Assembly: GCF_036826855.1 (NCBI RefSeq) | Contig: NZ_CP104578.1 | Span: 6,111,501-6,175,500, forward strand | From: Streptomyces sp. SJL17-4 | GTDB taxonomy: Bacteria > Actinomycetota > Actinomycetes > Streptomycetales > Streptomycetaceae | Direction: 5' to 3' | DNA length: 64,000 bases | Shown here: positions 7,605 to 16,104 of the stretch, piece by piece | Position numbering within the stretch: the stretch's first letter is position 1 | Layout of the letters: every line of letters starts with the position of its first letter | Position numbers and translations under genes: made by a program | Notes under the pieces: model-generated | The model's input: the letters and a program-made list of their open reading frames with translations, nothing else | The model's database searches: none | Told to the model about the DNA's origin: nothing

Positions 7605-8759
7605 TTACTTGACGACAGCCGCGGAGAGCTTGGAGAGCGGCTCGGCCAGCGCGTTGACGCCGTCCGACAGCTCCTTGCGCTCGGGCTTGCCGACCTTCTC
7701 GTACGAGGTGAAGACGTAGCTGCTCTTGTCCGTGCGGTACTTGTCGAGCAGCGTGTTCAGCGCGGCGAACTGCTTCTCCAGCTCGGCGACGAGCTTCGGG
7801 TCGTTCTTCGTGGCGACCGGCTTGAGCAGGTCGAAGGACTTCTGCGCGCCCTCGACGTTGGCCTTGAAGTCGACGAGGTCGGTGTGGGAGTAACGCTCCT
7901 CCTCGCCGGTGACCTTGCCGGTGGCGACCTCGTCGAGGAGCTCCTTGGCGCCGTTGGCCATCGAGGTCGGGGTGATCTCGGCCTTGCCGACCCGCTTCAC
8001 CCAGTCCGCGAGGTCCTTGTCGAGGGTGTCGGCGAGCTGCTTCTCACGCTCACCGATCTTCTTGTCCTTCCACAGGGCCTTCTCCAGGCGGTGCCAGCCG
8101 GTCCAGTCCTTCGCCGGGTCCTGGCCGGCCTCCAGGCCGTCCTCGCGGACGTCGACCTTGGGGTCGATGTCGCCGAAGGACTCGGCGACCGGCTCGGTGC
8201 GCTCCCAGCCGATCCGGGACTCGGCGTAGGCCTTCTTCGCGGCCTCGATGTCACCGGCGCGGACGGCGTCGGTGAAGACCTTCACCTTGGGGAGGGTCGC
8301 GTCGGCCTGCGCCTGGACGTACTGGCGGTAGGCGGCGACCGCCGCGTCCATCTCGGGGGAACGCTTGACGCCCGCCGCGCCGCCGGTGGCCTTGACCTGC
8401 CGGCGGATGCCGTCGCCGACCATGCCCGGCTTGCAGGCGATCTCGTAGTCGCCGGCCTTGATCTCGGCGGTCAGGCTCGCCTTGGTGCCGGGGCCGATGT
8501 TCTCGCGCTCGGTGACGATCCGGTCGTCCGGGTAGAGGATGTACACCTCGGTGACCTTGGAGCCGCGGTTCTCGACGGACAGCCGTACGTGGCCCGCCGG
8601 GAACTCCTTCTTCGAGACCTCGCAGGAGTCGTCCTTGGCGACGACGGTGATCGTGCCGTCGTCCGCCGTGGCGTCGCTCTTCTCGGTGCAGCCAGTGACG
8701 GCGGCCAGGGCCGCCGCGGTCGCTGCGGCGGTGACGGCGGAGAGGCGAACGGCTCGCAT
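7605..8759 (-). CDS. efeO: Iron uptake lipoprotein EfeO (cupredoxin plus M75 domain)
   Basis: A 384-residue surface lipoprotein and first gene of the efe operon. The signal peptide ends in AAVTGC (lipobox). Residues about 30-125 form the cupredoxin-like domain (ITVVAKDDSCEVSKKEF ... GDYEIACKPGM, with Cys and Met metal-ligand candidates). The rest is the imelysin/M75-like helical domain with GWHRLEKALW carrying the HxxE iron-binding motif. EfeO is thought to bind periplasmic or surface iron and hand it to EfeB and EfeU. An ATG with GGAG five bases upstream marks the start. An iron-box-like sequence lies 30-60 bases upstream. Confidence 0.93.
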   Translation of the reverse strand: MRAVRLSAVTAAATAAALAAVTGCTEKSDATADDGTITVVAKDDSCEVSKKEFPAGHVRLSVENRGSKVTEVYILYPDDRIVTERENIGPGTKASLTAEIKAGDYEIACKPGMVGDGIRRQVKATGGAAGVKRSPEMDAAVAAYRQYVQAQADATLPKVKVFTDAVRAGDIEAAKKAYAESRIGWERTEPVAESFGDIDPKVDVREDGLEAGQDPAKDWTGWHRLEKALWKDKKIGEREKQLADTLDKDLADWVKRVGKAEITPTSMANGAKELLDEVATGKVTGEEERYSHTDLVDFKANVEGAQKSFDLLKPVATKNDPKLVAELEKQFAALNTLLDKYRTDKSSYVFTSYEKVGKPERKELSDGVNALAEPLSKLSAAVVK

Positions 8760-8788
8760 GGAGACTCCAGAAACGCGGGGACGGGGAC

Positions 8789-8822
8789 TGAGGCAGACCT
8801 AACTTAACCGAGGCTTACCTCA
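8789..8822 (-). promoter_or_regulatory. Iron box (DmdR1/IdeR-type) upstream of efeO
   Basis: Two overlapping matches to the actinobacterial iron box (TTAGGTTAGGCTCACCTAA): minus-strand TTAAGTTAGGTCTGCCTCA and TGAGGTAAGCCTCGGTTAA, each agreeing at about 13 of 19 positions by eye. The location, 30-60 bases before the efeO start, fits iron-dependent repression of the efe operon. The remaining 8823-8954 spacer holds no gene that I can see. Confidence 0.65.
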
Positions 8823-8954
8823 GCCATACCCGGTCGTCCAGTGATTCGGCTCTCAGCTCCGGCGGACCGGACACGGCGGGATCACAGGGGCTTCATGGGC
8901 TCCTCATGGCGGGGTCAAAGGCGGGTCAAGGCCGGGGAGTTGTCCGCATTTCGC

Positions 8955-9869
8955 CTACGTGCCGGTGCGCCTCGGCGTGACGAGCGGGACGCCGGTCCGC
9001 GGGTGCGGGAACACCTCCACCGGCTGTCGGTAGACCCGGCTCAGCAACTCCTCCTCAAGGACGTCGGCGGGTGGCCCCGCCACCGCGATCCGGCCCCCGT
9101 GCAGCACCCCGACCCGGTCGGCGTGGGCCGCCGCGAGCCCGAGGTCGTGCAGCACGACCACCACCGCGTCCCCGGCCGCGGCCCGTTCCCGGCAGACCCG
9201 CAGGACCAGTTCCTGGTGGCGCAGGTCGAGGGCGGCCGTCGGTTCGTCGAGCAGCAGGAGGCCGGTCCGCTGGGCCAGGACCCGGGCCAGCGCGACCCGG
9301 GCCCGCTCGCCGCCCGACAGCGCGGAGAACGGGCGCCCGGCGAAGGCCTCGACCTCGGTGGCCGCCATCGCCTCGGCGACCGCCGCCTCGTCCTCGTCCT
9401 CCCGCTCGGTCCCCGCCCACGGGGCCCGGCCCATCCGCACCACGTCGGCGACGGCGAACGGGAAGGAGAGCGCCGCGTCCTGCGGCAGCACCGCCCGGCG
9501 CTGGGCGAGTTCGCCGGGCGTCCAGCCGGCCGCGGGCCGGCCCCCGATCCGTATCTCCCCGGCGCTCGGCGCGAGATCGGCGGCGAGCGCGGCGAGCAGG
9601 GTCGACTTCCCGGCCCCGTTGGGCCCGACCAGGGCGAGCACCTCGCCGGCCCGCACCCCGATCGTGACGCCGTCGAGGACCGCCCGGCCGGCCCGCTCGA
9701 CCCGTACGCCGACGGCCTCGGCGAGCGTCTCGCCCGGCGCGGCGGGGGAGGGCAGCGCGCGCGTGCGGCGGTTCGCGAGTGCGGGGAGCAGTCCCCGGAG
9801 CCGTACGGATGTCCTGCCCGTTGCCGATGTCCTGCCCGCTGCGGATGTCCTGCCCAGTACGGACGTCAT
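8955..9869 (-). CDS. hmuV: Haem ABC transporter ATP-binding protein HmuV
   Basis: A 304-residue ATPase that powers haem import. Visible motifs: Walker A GPNGAGKST, Q-loop VLPQDAAL, signature LSGGERARVALARVL, Walker B LLLLDEPTAALD and H-loop VVVLHDLG. DLRHQELVLRVCRE is typical of the FecE/HmuV subgroup. The ATG at 9869 overlaps the hmuU stop as ATGA. The N-terminus has about 40 extra residues before the first beta strand, starting with a repeated LGRTSA/AGRTSA/TGRTSV peptide encoded by 18-bp DNA repeats, which is unusual for this family. It is the third gene of the hmuTUV operon. Confidence 0.93.
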   Translation of the reverse strand: MTSVLGRTSAAGRTSATGRTSVRLRGLLPALANRRTRALPSPAAPGETLAEAVGVRVERAGRAVLDGVTIGVRAGEVLALVGPNGAGKSTLLAALAADLAPSAGEIRIGGRPAAGWTPGELAQRRAVLPQDAALSFPFAVADVVRMGRAPWAGTEREDEDEAAVAEAMAATEVEAFAGRPFSALSGGERARVALARVLAQRTGLLLLDEPTAALDLRHQELVLRVCRERAAAGDAVVVVLHDLGLAAAHADRVGVLHGGRIAVAGPPADVLEEELLSRVYRQPVEVFPHPRTGVPLVTPRRTGT

Positions 9870-9876
9870 GCCCAAC
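9808..9876. repeat. 18-bp tandem repeats at the start of hmuV
   Basis: Three units of GATGTCCTGCCC plus six variable bases start at 9808, 9826 and 9844; a fourth, degenerate unit at 9862 contains the CAT that is the hmuV start codon. The repeats extend the N-terminus of the protein in six-residue steps. Confidence 0.85.
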
Positions 9877-10963
9877 CACCTTGCCTGCGACGGGTCCTGC
9901 GCAGCAGCCAGAAGAAGAACGGGCTGCCGAGGAGGGCGGTGAGGACGCCCAGGGGAAGTTCGGCCGGGGCCGCGACCGTACGGGCCGCGAGGTCGCCGGC
10001 CGTGAGGACGACCGCGCCGCCGAGCGCGCTGCCCGGCACCAGGAAGCGGTGGCCCGGCCCGTTCGCCATCCGCAGCAGATGCGGGACGAGCAGGCCGACG
10101 AAGGTGATGATGCCGGCCACCGCGACCGCGGCCGCCGTCAGCAGGGCCACCACCAGGATCAGGGCGACCCGCAGCCGCTCCACGTCCACGCCGAGGTGCC
10201 GGGCGGGCCGCTCGCCGAGGGCGAGCAGATCGAGCCGGCGGGCGTGGAAGGGGGCGACGGCGAGGCCGAGGAGCGCGCACGGCAGCACGGCGAGGACCTT
10301 CGGCCAGGTGGCCTGGGCGAGCGAACCGAGCTGCCAGAAGGTGATCTGGGTGACCTGCGCGTTGTCGGCGAGGAAGATGAACAGGCCGATGAGCGCGCCC
10401 GCGAAGGCGTTCACCGCGATACCGGTGAGGATCAGCGTCACCACCTCCGTACGGCCGTCGGAGCGGGACATCGCGTACACGAGGAGCACGGTCGCGAGCC
10501 CGGCGACGAACGCGCAGACCGTCACCGTCCAGTTGCCGAGGAAGGTGAGGCCGAGCGCGATGGCGCCGACCGCGCCGACGGCCGCGCCCGCCGAGATGCC
10601 GATGACCCCGGGCTCGGCAAGAGGGTTGCCGAACACGCCCTGCATGAGGGCGCCCGCGCAGCCGAGCGAGGCGCCGACGAGGACGGCGAGGACGACCCGG
10701 GGGAGCCGGATGTTCCACAGGACGCTCTCGGCCGTGCGGTCGAGCGCGTGCCCGCCGAGCCCGATCCGGTGCCGCACCGAGGCGAGGACGTCACCGAGCG
10801 GGATCTCGTACGCCCCGATCCCGGCGGAGAGCAGGGCGAGGAGGAGCAGGGCGCCGAGGAGGGCGGCGGTGAGGAGGACGGCGGTACGCGGCCGTGCGAC
10901 GGGAGGCAGGTCGGCCGGTGTGCCCTTGCCGCGTGTAGGCGGGGTCTCCTGGAGTGCCGTCAC
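9866..10963 (-). CDS. hmuU: Haem ABC transporter permease HmuU (FecCD family)
   Basis: A 365-residue integral membrane permease of the FecCD/BtuC type. Ten or so hydrophobic helices are visible, with family landmarks RLPRVVLAVLVGASLGCAGA, GNPLAEPGVIGISAGAAVGA, the coupling-helix region and LGERPARHLGVD near the end of the third quarter, and GLLVPHLLRMANGPGHRFLVP towards the C-terminus. The GTG at 10963 overlaps the hmuT stop as GTGA, and its own stop overlaps the hmuV start as ATGA, so the three genes are translationally coupled. It forms the haem channel for HmuT and HmuV. Confidence 0.93.
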   Translation of the reverse strand: MTALQETPPTRGKGTPADLPPVARPRTAVLLTAALLGALLLLALLSAGIGAYEIPLGDVLASVRHRIGLGGHALDRTAESVLWNIRLPRVVLAVLVGASLGCAGALMQGVFGNPLAEPGVIGISAGAAVGAVGAIALGLTFLGNWTVTVCAFVAGLATVLLVYAMSRSDGRTEVVTLILTGIAVNAFAGALIGLFIFLADNAQVTQITFWQLGSLAQATWPKVLAVLPCALLGLAVAPFHARRLDLLALGERPARHLGVDVERLRVALILVVALLTAAAVAVAGIITFVGLLVPHLLRMANGPGHRFLVPGSALGGAVVLTAGDLAARTVAAPAELPLGVLTALLGSPFFFWLLRRTRRRQGGWA

Positions 10964-11985
10964 CTCTTCGCCCCGTACAACTGGTCGACCAGGGACTCCA
11001 GGACCTGGTCGGTGCGCGGGCCGTAGTTGAGGAGGACGCCGTCGTCGACGGTGACGACCCGGCGGTCGGCGCCGGCCGGGGTCTCGGCGACGCCGGGGAT
11101 CTTCACCAGGCCGTCGAGCCCGCCGACGGAGGCGAGTCCCTTGCTCATGACGAGGATCGCGTCGGGCGCGGCCTTCGCCAGGGCCTCGCTGGTGATCGGG
11201 GTGAAGTCCTTGACGAGGCCGGACTCCTTGCCCGCGTCGATCGCCCCGGCGGCCTCCAGGAGGGAGCTCGCGCCGGACTCGGCGCCGCCGAGCAGATAGA
11301 CGGCGGCCGAGCCGCGGACGTAGAGGAAGGCCACCCGCGGCTTCTCCGCGCGGGCCGGGATTCCCTTCCGTACGGCGTCGATCCGCTTCTGGGTGCGCTT
11401 CTTGAGGGCGGTGCCGGAGTCCGGTACGCCGAGGGCGGCGGCGACCGCGTCGATCCGGGTGCCGACGTCGGCGAGCGCCTTCGCGGGCTTCACGACGACG
11501 AGCGGGATGCCCGCGTCGCGGATCTGGGCGATGGCCTCGGCCGGTCCCGTGGTGCCCTCGGCGAGGACGACGGTGGGCCGCAGCGAGAGCACGCTCTCGG
11601 CGGAGACGTCGTGGGCGCGCGTCACCACCGGGAGTTTCCCGGCCTGTTCGAAGGTGGCGGTGATGTCCCGGGCGACGACCTTCGTGCCGAGGCCGAGGGT
11701 GAAGACGATCTCGTTGAGGGAGCCGCTGAGCGGGACGATCCGGTCGGTGGAGGTGACGGTGACCGGGCGTCCGTCGGCCGAGGGGACGGTGACGGGAAGC
11801 CGGGGCGCGACCGGGTCGGCGAGCGGCTCGACCCGGTCGCGGGCGGCGGTGGGCACATCGATGGTGGACGGATTGGTTCCGCTTCCGTTTCCGGTCCCGT
11901 CGCCGCCTGCACCGCCGCAGCCGGTGGCCATGAGGGCGAGGGTGAGCACTGCTGTCAGCGCTCCCGCGAGGCGAGTTCTGCGCAC
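10960..11985 (-). CDS. hmuT: Haem ABC transporter substrate-binding lipoprotein HmuT
   Basis: A helical-backbone (class III) solute-binding lipoprotein that takes haem to HmuUV. From the GTG at 11985 the signal peptide is VRRTRLAGALTAVLTLALMATGC, ending in a good lipobox; AGGACG lies about seven bases upstream. An ATG at 12066 in the same frame would give a much longer N-terminus and lies close to the iron box, so it is less likely. The mature protein has RIVPLSGSLNEIVFTLGLGTKVVARD, LSLRPTVVLAEG and FLYVRGSAAVYLLGG, as in HmuT/BtuF relatives. First gene of hmuTUV, divergent from the HtaA gene. Confidence 0.9.
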   Translation of the reverse strand: MRRTRLAGALTAVLTLALMATGCGGAGGDGTGNGSGTNPSTIDVPTAARDRVEPLADPVAPRLPVTVPSADGRPVTVTSTDRIVPLSGSLNEIVFTLGLGTKVVARDITATFEQAGKLPVVTRAHDVSAESVLSLRPTVVLAEGTTGPAEAIAQIRDAGIPLVVVKPAKALADVGTRIDAVAAALGVPDSGTALKKRTQKRIDAVRKGIPARAEKPRVAFLYVRGSAAVYLLGGAESGASSLLEAAGAIDAGKESGLVKDFTPITSEALAKAAPDAILVMSKGLASVGGLDGLVKIPGVAETPAGADRRVVTVDDGVLLNYGPRTDQVLESLVDQLYGAKR

Positions 11986-12079
11986 CGGGCACCGTCCTGT
12001 CGTTCGTTCCGCTTCGTGCTGCCGTGGTTCCGGGCCGTCGCGTTCGCGCCGGGGGATTCCCACCAAGACTCGATGTAGC

Positions 12080-12098
12080 TTAGGTTAGCCTTACCTCA
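12080..12098. promoter_or_regulatory. Iron box between hmuT and the first htaA-type gene
   Basis: TTAGGTTAGCCTTACCTCA matches the DmdR1/IdeR iron-box consensus at 16 of 19 positions by eye. It is shared by the divergent hmuTUV operon and the HtaA genes, so one repressor dimer pair could shut both in iron-replete cells. Confidence 0.85.
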
Positions 12099-12122
12099 CT
12101 TGCTAATCCTCGGAGGGGTTTC

Positions 12123-13577
12123 ATGATGCTGTCCAGACCCGCCCGCGCGCTCGCCGTGACCCTGTTCGCGGCCCTGCTCGCCGCCCTCGTTCCGGCCGGT
12201 GCCGCGCACGCGGAGAGCCGCACGGTGCAGGGTGGACGGCTCGACTGGGGCATCAAGTCCTCCTTCCAGGGTTACGTCACCGGGCCCATCGCCCAGGGCG
12301 GTTGGGGCCTCACCGGTGGAGCCGCCACCATCGGCGGAAGCCAGTTCCGCTTCCACTCCGCGCAGGGCTCGTACGACCCGGAGACCGGCGCCTTCGAAGC
12401 CGCCTTCTCCGGCGGCGTCCACTTCACCGGCCACCGCAAGGCGGACGGCACGAACGAACTCGACCTCACGATCAGCCGCCCCCGGGTCCGCATCCAGGGC
12501 GGCAGCGGCACCCTCTACGCCGACATGGCGAGCAAGGCCAAGGGCAGTGGCCGGACGACCGTCTCCTCGCAGGTGCCGCTCGCCACGCTCGACGTCGGCG
12601 GCATCGACATGCGCGGCGGGGGCAGCCCCGTATCGCTCACCGGCGTGCCCGCCACGCTCACCGCGCAGGGCGCCGGCGCCTTCGCCGGCTACTACCCGGC
12701 GGGTACGTCGCTCGACCCCGTCAGCCTCACGGTCGACGTACGGGCGCCCCGGAAGGCGACGCCGAGCACGTCCGCCGTACCGACCACCGAGCCGACCGAC
12801 GGGGCCTCCAAGTCGCCCTCCGCCACGGTCGGTTCGACCCAGGCGGGCCCTGCCACCGCGAGCCTGACCACTGCCGCCGTCGACTGGGGCGTACGTCGCA
12901 CCTTCCGCGAATACGTCACCGGCGCCATCTCCCAGGGGAAGTGGACCCTCGCCGACGGCGCCCAGGACGGCGGCGCGCTCTTCCGCTTCCCCAGCGGCAA
13001 GGGCACGTACGACCCGAGGAAGGGCACCCTCGACGCGGCCTTCGCGGGCAGCGTCCGCTTCACCGGCGCCCACCTCGACCTCACGCTCGGCAAGGTCACC
13101 GTGAAGGTGAGCGGCGGCACCGGCACCCTCGGGGCCGACGTCACCAGCGCCGGGAAGACCGAGAAGGCCGTCCCCCTGGTCACCTTCACCGCGCGCGACC
13201 TCACTCCGAAGCACGGCCTCGCCGTCGTCACCGAGGCCCCCGCCACCCTCACCGAGGGCGGCGCCAGGGCCTTCGGCGGGATGTACAAGGCCGGGACCGC
13301 GATGGACCCGGTGTCCCTCGCCGTCGCCGTCGACACCAGGGCCCAGCTGCCCGCGCTTCCCGACCTCGGCAGCGATGCGAAGCCGTCCCCGTCGACGACC
13401 GCCGCCACCCCGGCGGCCAAGGCTGCCGCGTCCGCTTCCTCCTCTGCTTCCTCCTCTGCTTCCTCCTCGTCCACCGGCACGTACCTCGCGATCGGTGCGG
13501 GCGTGCTGCTCGCCGCCGCGCTCGCGGTCTTCGTCGCCGTACGCCGTCGCCGCAGCGTCGGCACCCCCGCGTCCTGA
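12123..13577 (+). CDS. HtaA-domain haem-binding surface protein, two domains and C-terminal anchor
   Basis: A 484-residue secreted, membrane-anchored protein. A Sec signal peptide ends near AHAES. Two HtaA domains follow: residues about 38-205 (RLDWGIKSSFQGYVTG ... GSYDPETGAFEAAFSGGVHF) and 250-405 (VDWGVRRTFREYVTG ... GTYDPRKGTLDAAFAGSVRF). A low-complexity Ala/Ser linker precedes one transmembrane helix and an RRRRS tail. HtaA/HtaB/ChtA proteins of Corynebacterium bind haem and feed HmuTUV, and the conserved aromatic in GYVTG-type segments is a ligand candidate. ATG pairs at 12123 and 12126; GGAGGGG spacing slightly favours 12126. It is divergent from hmuT and shares its iron box. Confidence 0.9.
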   Translation: MMLSRPARALAVTLFAALLAALVPAGAAHAESRTVQGGRLDWGIKSSFQGYVTGPIAQGGWGLTGGAATIGGSQFRFHSAQGSYDPETGAFEAAFSGGVHFTGHRKADGTNELDLTISRPRVRIQGGSGTLYADMASKAKGSGRTTVSSQVPLATLDVGGIDMRGGGSPVSLTGVPATLTAQGAGAFAGYYPAGTSLDPVSLTVDVRAPRKATPSTSAVPTTEPTDGASKSPSATVGSTQAGPATASLTTAAVDWGVRRTFREYVTGAISQGKWTLADGAQDGGALFRFPSGKGTYDPRKGTLDAAFAGSVRFTGAHLDLTLGKVTVKVSGGTGTLGADVTSAGKTEKAVPLVTFTARDLTPKHGLAVVTEAPATLTEGGARAFGGMYKAGTAMDPVSLAVAVDTRAQLPALPDLGSDAKPSPSTTAATPAAKAAASASSSASSSASSSSTGTYLAIGAGVLLAAALAVFVAVRRRRSVGTPAS

Positions 13578-13635
13578 CCCCCACGTCCTGACCCCCTCGC
13601 CCTGCGCCCCGCGTCCCACCCAGGAGAACCCCGTC

Positions 13636-15306
13636 ATGCCCACGCCCTTGCGCCACCGTTCTGTCACCCTGGCCGCGGCCGTCGCCACGGCCGCCGCCCT
13701 CGGCACGGGCGCCGTCGCTCTCGCGCTCCCGGCGGCGGCCGACACCGTGCCCCCGATGACGCTGAGCGACGGCACGCTGGACTGGGGCATCAAGCAGTCC
13801 TTCCGTACGTATCTGGCCGGGGGCTTCGCCAACGGCAGGACCACCCTTGAGGGCGGCGCCGAGCAGGCCGCGAACAACGGCGTGTTCACCTTCGTCGACG
13901 GCACCGGCACGTACGACACGACCACGCACGCCACCGCCAACTCCTTCAAGGGCGGCGTCCGCTTCGAGGCCCACCACGGCGCCCTCGACATCCGGATCTC
14001 GGACGTCCGGCTGTCGACGAAGGGCACGGCCGCGCCCACCGGCGAGATCACCGCCGACGTCGTCACCAAGGAGAAGGACGGCTCCGTCTCCACCCGCTCG
14101 GACATCGCCATCGCCGCGCTCGACATGACCGGCGTCCGGCCGGCCCAGGGCGCGGGCGGCGTCATGACGTTCAAGGACATACCGGCGAAGCTGACGAAGG
14201 ACGGCTCGGCCGCGTTCGCCGGCTTCTACAAGGAAGGTGACGAACTCGACGCCGCCACCCTCACGGTGAAGGCGGGCAGCCGGCCGACGACCGCGCCGCC
14301 GACCACCCCGCCCCCCACGACGACCGCCCCGACCACCGCCCCGACCACGACGGCCCCGACGACCGCCCCCACCAACCCGGCCCCGACCACCACCGCACCC
14401 ACGAGCCCGGCGCCGACCACGACGCAGCCGACCGACCCGGCCACGACCGCGCCCGCCACGACCGCGCCGACCACCACGCAGCCGTCCGGCGACCCGTCCG
14501 GCGACCCGTCCGGTGTCGTCGACGGCAAGCTGACCTGGGGCGTGAAGCAGAGCTGGCAGAAGTACGTCGGCGAACTGTGCGGCGGCTCGGTCACCGCCTC
14601 CGGCGGCGCGAAGAAGCAGGGCACGGCCTACGAGTTCGGCTTCGTCAAGGCCGACCTCGACGCCGAGGCCCGCAAGGCCGAGGCCGCCTTCTCCGGCAAG
14701 CTCGCCTTCGTCTGCGCCGCCCACGACATCAACTGGACCGTCAGCGACGTGAAGGTGAGGGCGACCGGCTCCACCGGCACCCTCACCGCCGACGTCACCA
14801 GCGCCCGGGGCACCGACAACGACGTGGCCTTCGCCGACCTCGACCTGTCGAAGTCCGACTGGACGGCGCACGACGGGGTCGTCACCCTCGCGAGCATCCC
14901 GGCGAAGCTCACGGCGGCCGGCTCCGCCACGTTCAGCGCCCCCGGCGGCCAGGGCGGCTACCCGGTCGGCACCCCGATGGACCCGCTGACCCTGACCCTC
15001 TCGCTCGACGAGGACGCCACGCTGCCGTCGACCTCCGGCGGGACCGGCGGCTCCGGCTCCACCGGCACCAGCGGCGACACCGGCGGAGGCGCGGCCGGTG
15101 GCTCGACCGGCACGAGCGGCGGCGGAACCGTCGGTGGGGCCGGTACGGTCGGCGGCGCCGGCTCCGTGGGCGGCTCAGGCTCCGGCTCCCTCGCGGCGAC
15201 CGGCTCGGGCGCCCCGACCGGCCTCCTGCTCGGCGCCTCGGGTGCCCTCGCCGCAGCCGGAGCGGCCGTCGTCATCGCCGTACGCCGCCGCGCCATGGAG
15301 TCCTGA
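13636..15306 (+). CDS. HtaA-domain haem-binding protein with LAATG sortase signal
   Basis: A 556-residue cell-surface protein. After a Sec signal (cleavage near PAAADT) come a first HtaA domain (TLDWGIKQSFRTYLAGGF ... GTYDTTTHATANSFKGGVRF), a long Thr/Pro-rich linker, a second HtaA domain (KLTWGVKQSWQKYVGELCGG, with two cysteines), a Gly/Ser/Thr spacer and finally LAATGSG plus a hydrophobic helix and RRRAMES. LAxTG plus helix plus basic tail is the class E sortase signal used in Streptomyces, so the protein should be covalently linked to peptidoglycan, unlike its membrane-anchored neighbour. CAGGAG lies upstream of the ATG. It follows the first HtaA gene by 58 bases, probably in one operon. 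Confidence 0.9.
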   Translation: MPTPLRHRSVTLAAAVATAAALGTGAVALALPAAADTVPPMTLSDGTLDWGIKQSFRTYLAGGFANGRTTLEGGAEQAANNGVFTFVDGTGTYDTTTHATANSFKGGVRFEAHHGALDIRISDVRLSTKGTAAPTGEITADVVTKEKDGSVSTRSDIAIAALDMTGVRPAQGAGGVMTFKDIPAKLTKDGSAAFAGFYKEGDELDAATLTVKAGSRPTTAPPTTPPPTTTAPTTAPTTTAPTTAPTNPAPTTTAPTSPAPTTTQPTDPATTAPATTAPTTTQPSGDPSGDPSGVVDGKLTWGVKQSWQKYVGELCGGSVTASGGAKKQGTAYEFGFVKADLDAEARKAEAAFSGKLAFVCAAHDINWTVSDVKVRATGSTGTLTADVTSARGTDNDVAFADLDLSKSDWTAHDGVVTLASIPAKLTAAGSATFSAPGGQGGYPVGTPMDPLTLTLSLDEDATLPSTSGGTGGSGSTGTSGDTGGGAAGGSTGTSGGGTVGGAGTVGGAGSVGGSGSGSLAATGSGAPTGLLLGASGALAAAGAAVVIAVRRRAMES

Positions 15307-15346
15307 CCCGCCACCCATTCCCGAAAGCCGCCGCCCCCATAAGAGG

Positions 15347-15379
15347 CAGGACCGCCCCCGATTCGCGGGTGCGGTCCTG
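15347..15379 (+). terminator. Stem-loop terminator after the HtaA operon
   Basis: CAGGACCGC pairs with GCGGTCCTG across a 15-base loop that can itself pair partly (CCCCG with CGCGGG). It lies 41 bases after the HtaA stop and before the PhzF gene, as expected for an intrinsic terminator; no long U run follows, which is usual in Streptomyces. Confidence 0.7.
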
Positions 15380-15411
15380 TCGGCGCGTCGCGAAATGGTT
15401 CAATTTCCGCC

Positions 15412-16092
15412 ATGAACACGACCGTGCCCAACGCCGCCACCGACATCGACGTCCTCCGGGTCTTCTGCGCGGGCGACGGCCGGCACGGCAACGCCCTCGG
15501 AGTCGTACGGGACGCCCGTACCCACCCCGACGAGGCCTCCCGGCAGGCGCTCGCCAAGGAGCTCGGGTTCAGCGAGACCGTGTTCGTGGACGACCCGGAG
15601 CGCGGGATCGTCGACATCTACACCCCCGGCGTGCGGCTGCCCTTCGCCGGGCACCCGCTGGTCGGCGCCGCCTGGCTGCTCGACCTGGAGGTCGTCCACC
15701 CGCCCGCGGGCGAGGTGTGGGTGCGCGGCGACGGGGAGTTCACCTGGATCGAGGCGCGCGCCGAGTGGGCGCCGCCGAGGACCCTGCGCCAGTACGGCTC
15801 CGCTGCCGAGGTGGAGGCCCTCGACGTGCCCGAGCCGGGGCAGTGGATCTACGCCTGGGCCTGGGAGGAGGAGGCCGCGGGCCGGGTCAGGGCGCGCGCG
15901 TTCCCGGGCCGGGGCGACGGCATCGACGAGGACGAGGCGACCGGTGCGGCGGCGCTGCTGCTCACGGCGGAGCTCGGCCGGGCCCTGAACATCACGCAGG
16001 GCCGGGGTTCGCAGCTGCTCACTGCCCCCGGCCCTGACGGCATCGTGGAACTCGGCGGACGGGTCCGCCTGGAGGGGACGCTCACGCGCTGA
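15412..16092 (+). CDS. PhzF-family isomerase/epimerase-like protein
   Basis: A 226-residue protein of the PhzF/diaminopimelate-epimerase fold. The N-terminal half has FCAGDGRHGNALGVV, then ELGFSETVFVDD, where the Glu matches the catalytic acid of PhzF, and LPFAGHPLVGAAWLL. The C-terminal half has RAFPGRGDGIDEDEATGAAALLL, the usual phosphate or carboxylate-binding GxDEDxATGAAA segment. It is a little shorter than typical members (about 280). Substrate unknown; there is no phenazine cluster nearby, so the name only indicates family. Convergent with hmuO; the 3' end is duplicated and makes a hairpin. Confidence 0.88.
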   Translation: MNTTVPNAATDIDVLRVFCAGDGRHGNALGVVRDARTHPDEASRQALAKELGFSETVFVDDPERGIVDIYTPGVRLPFAGHPLVGAAWLLDLEVVHPPAGEVWVRGDGEFTWIEARAEWAPPRTLRQYGSAAEVEALDVPEPGQWIYAWAWEEEAAGRVRARAFPGRGDGIDEDEATGAAALLLTAELGRALNITQGRGSQLLTAPGPDGIVELGGRVRLEGTLTR

Positions 16093-16104
16093 GGTCCCCC
16101 TGGG

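Noticed and set aside
5027..7612. Very long plus-strand open frame opposite efeU and efeB
   Set aside because: It is antisense to two well-recognised genes, its protein is Arg/Gly/His-rich and it has no family similarity; such frames result from the high GC third-position bias.
10964..11992. Apparent fusion of hmuU with an upstream N-terminal extension
   Set aside because: The extra residues are an out-of-frame translation of hmuT; the GTG at 10963 with a four-base overlap is the clear start.
12096..14180. 694-residue minus-strand frame opposite the HtaA genes
   Set aside because: Antisense shadow of two recognised genes with strong signal peptides, RBS and domain repeats on the plus strand.
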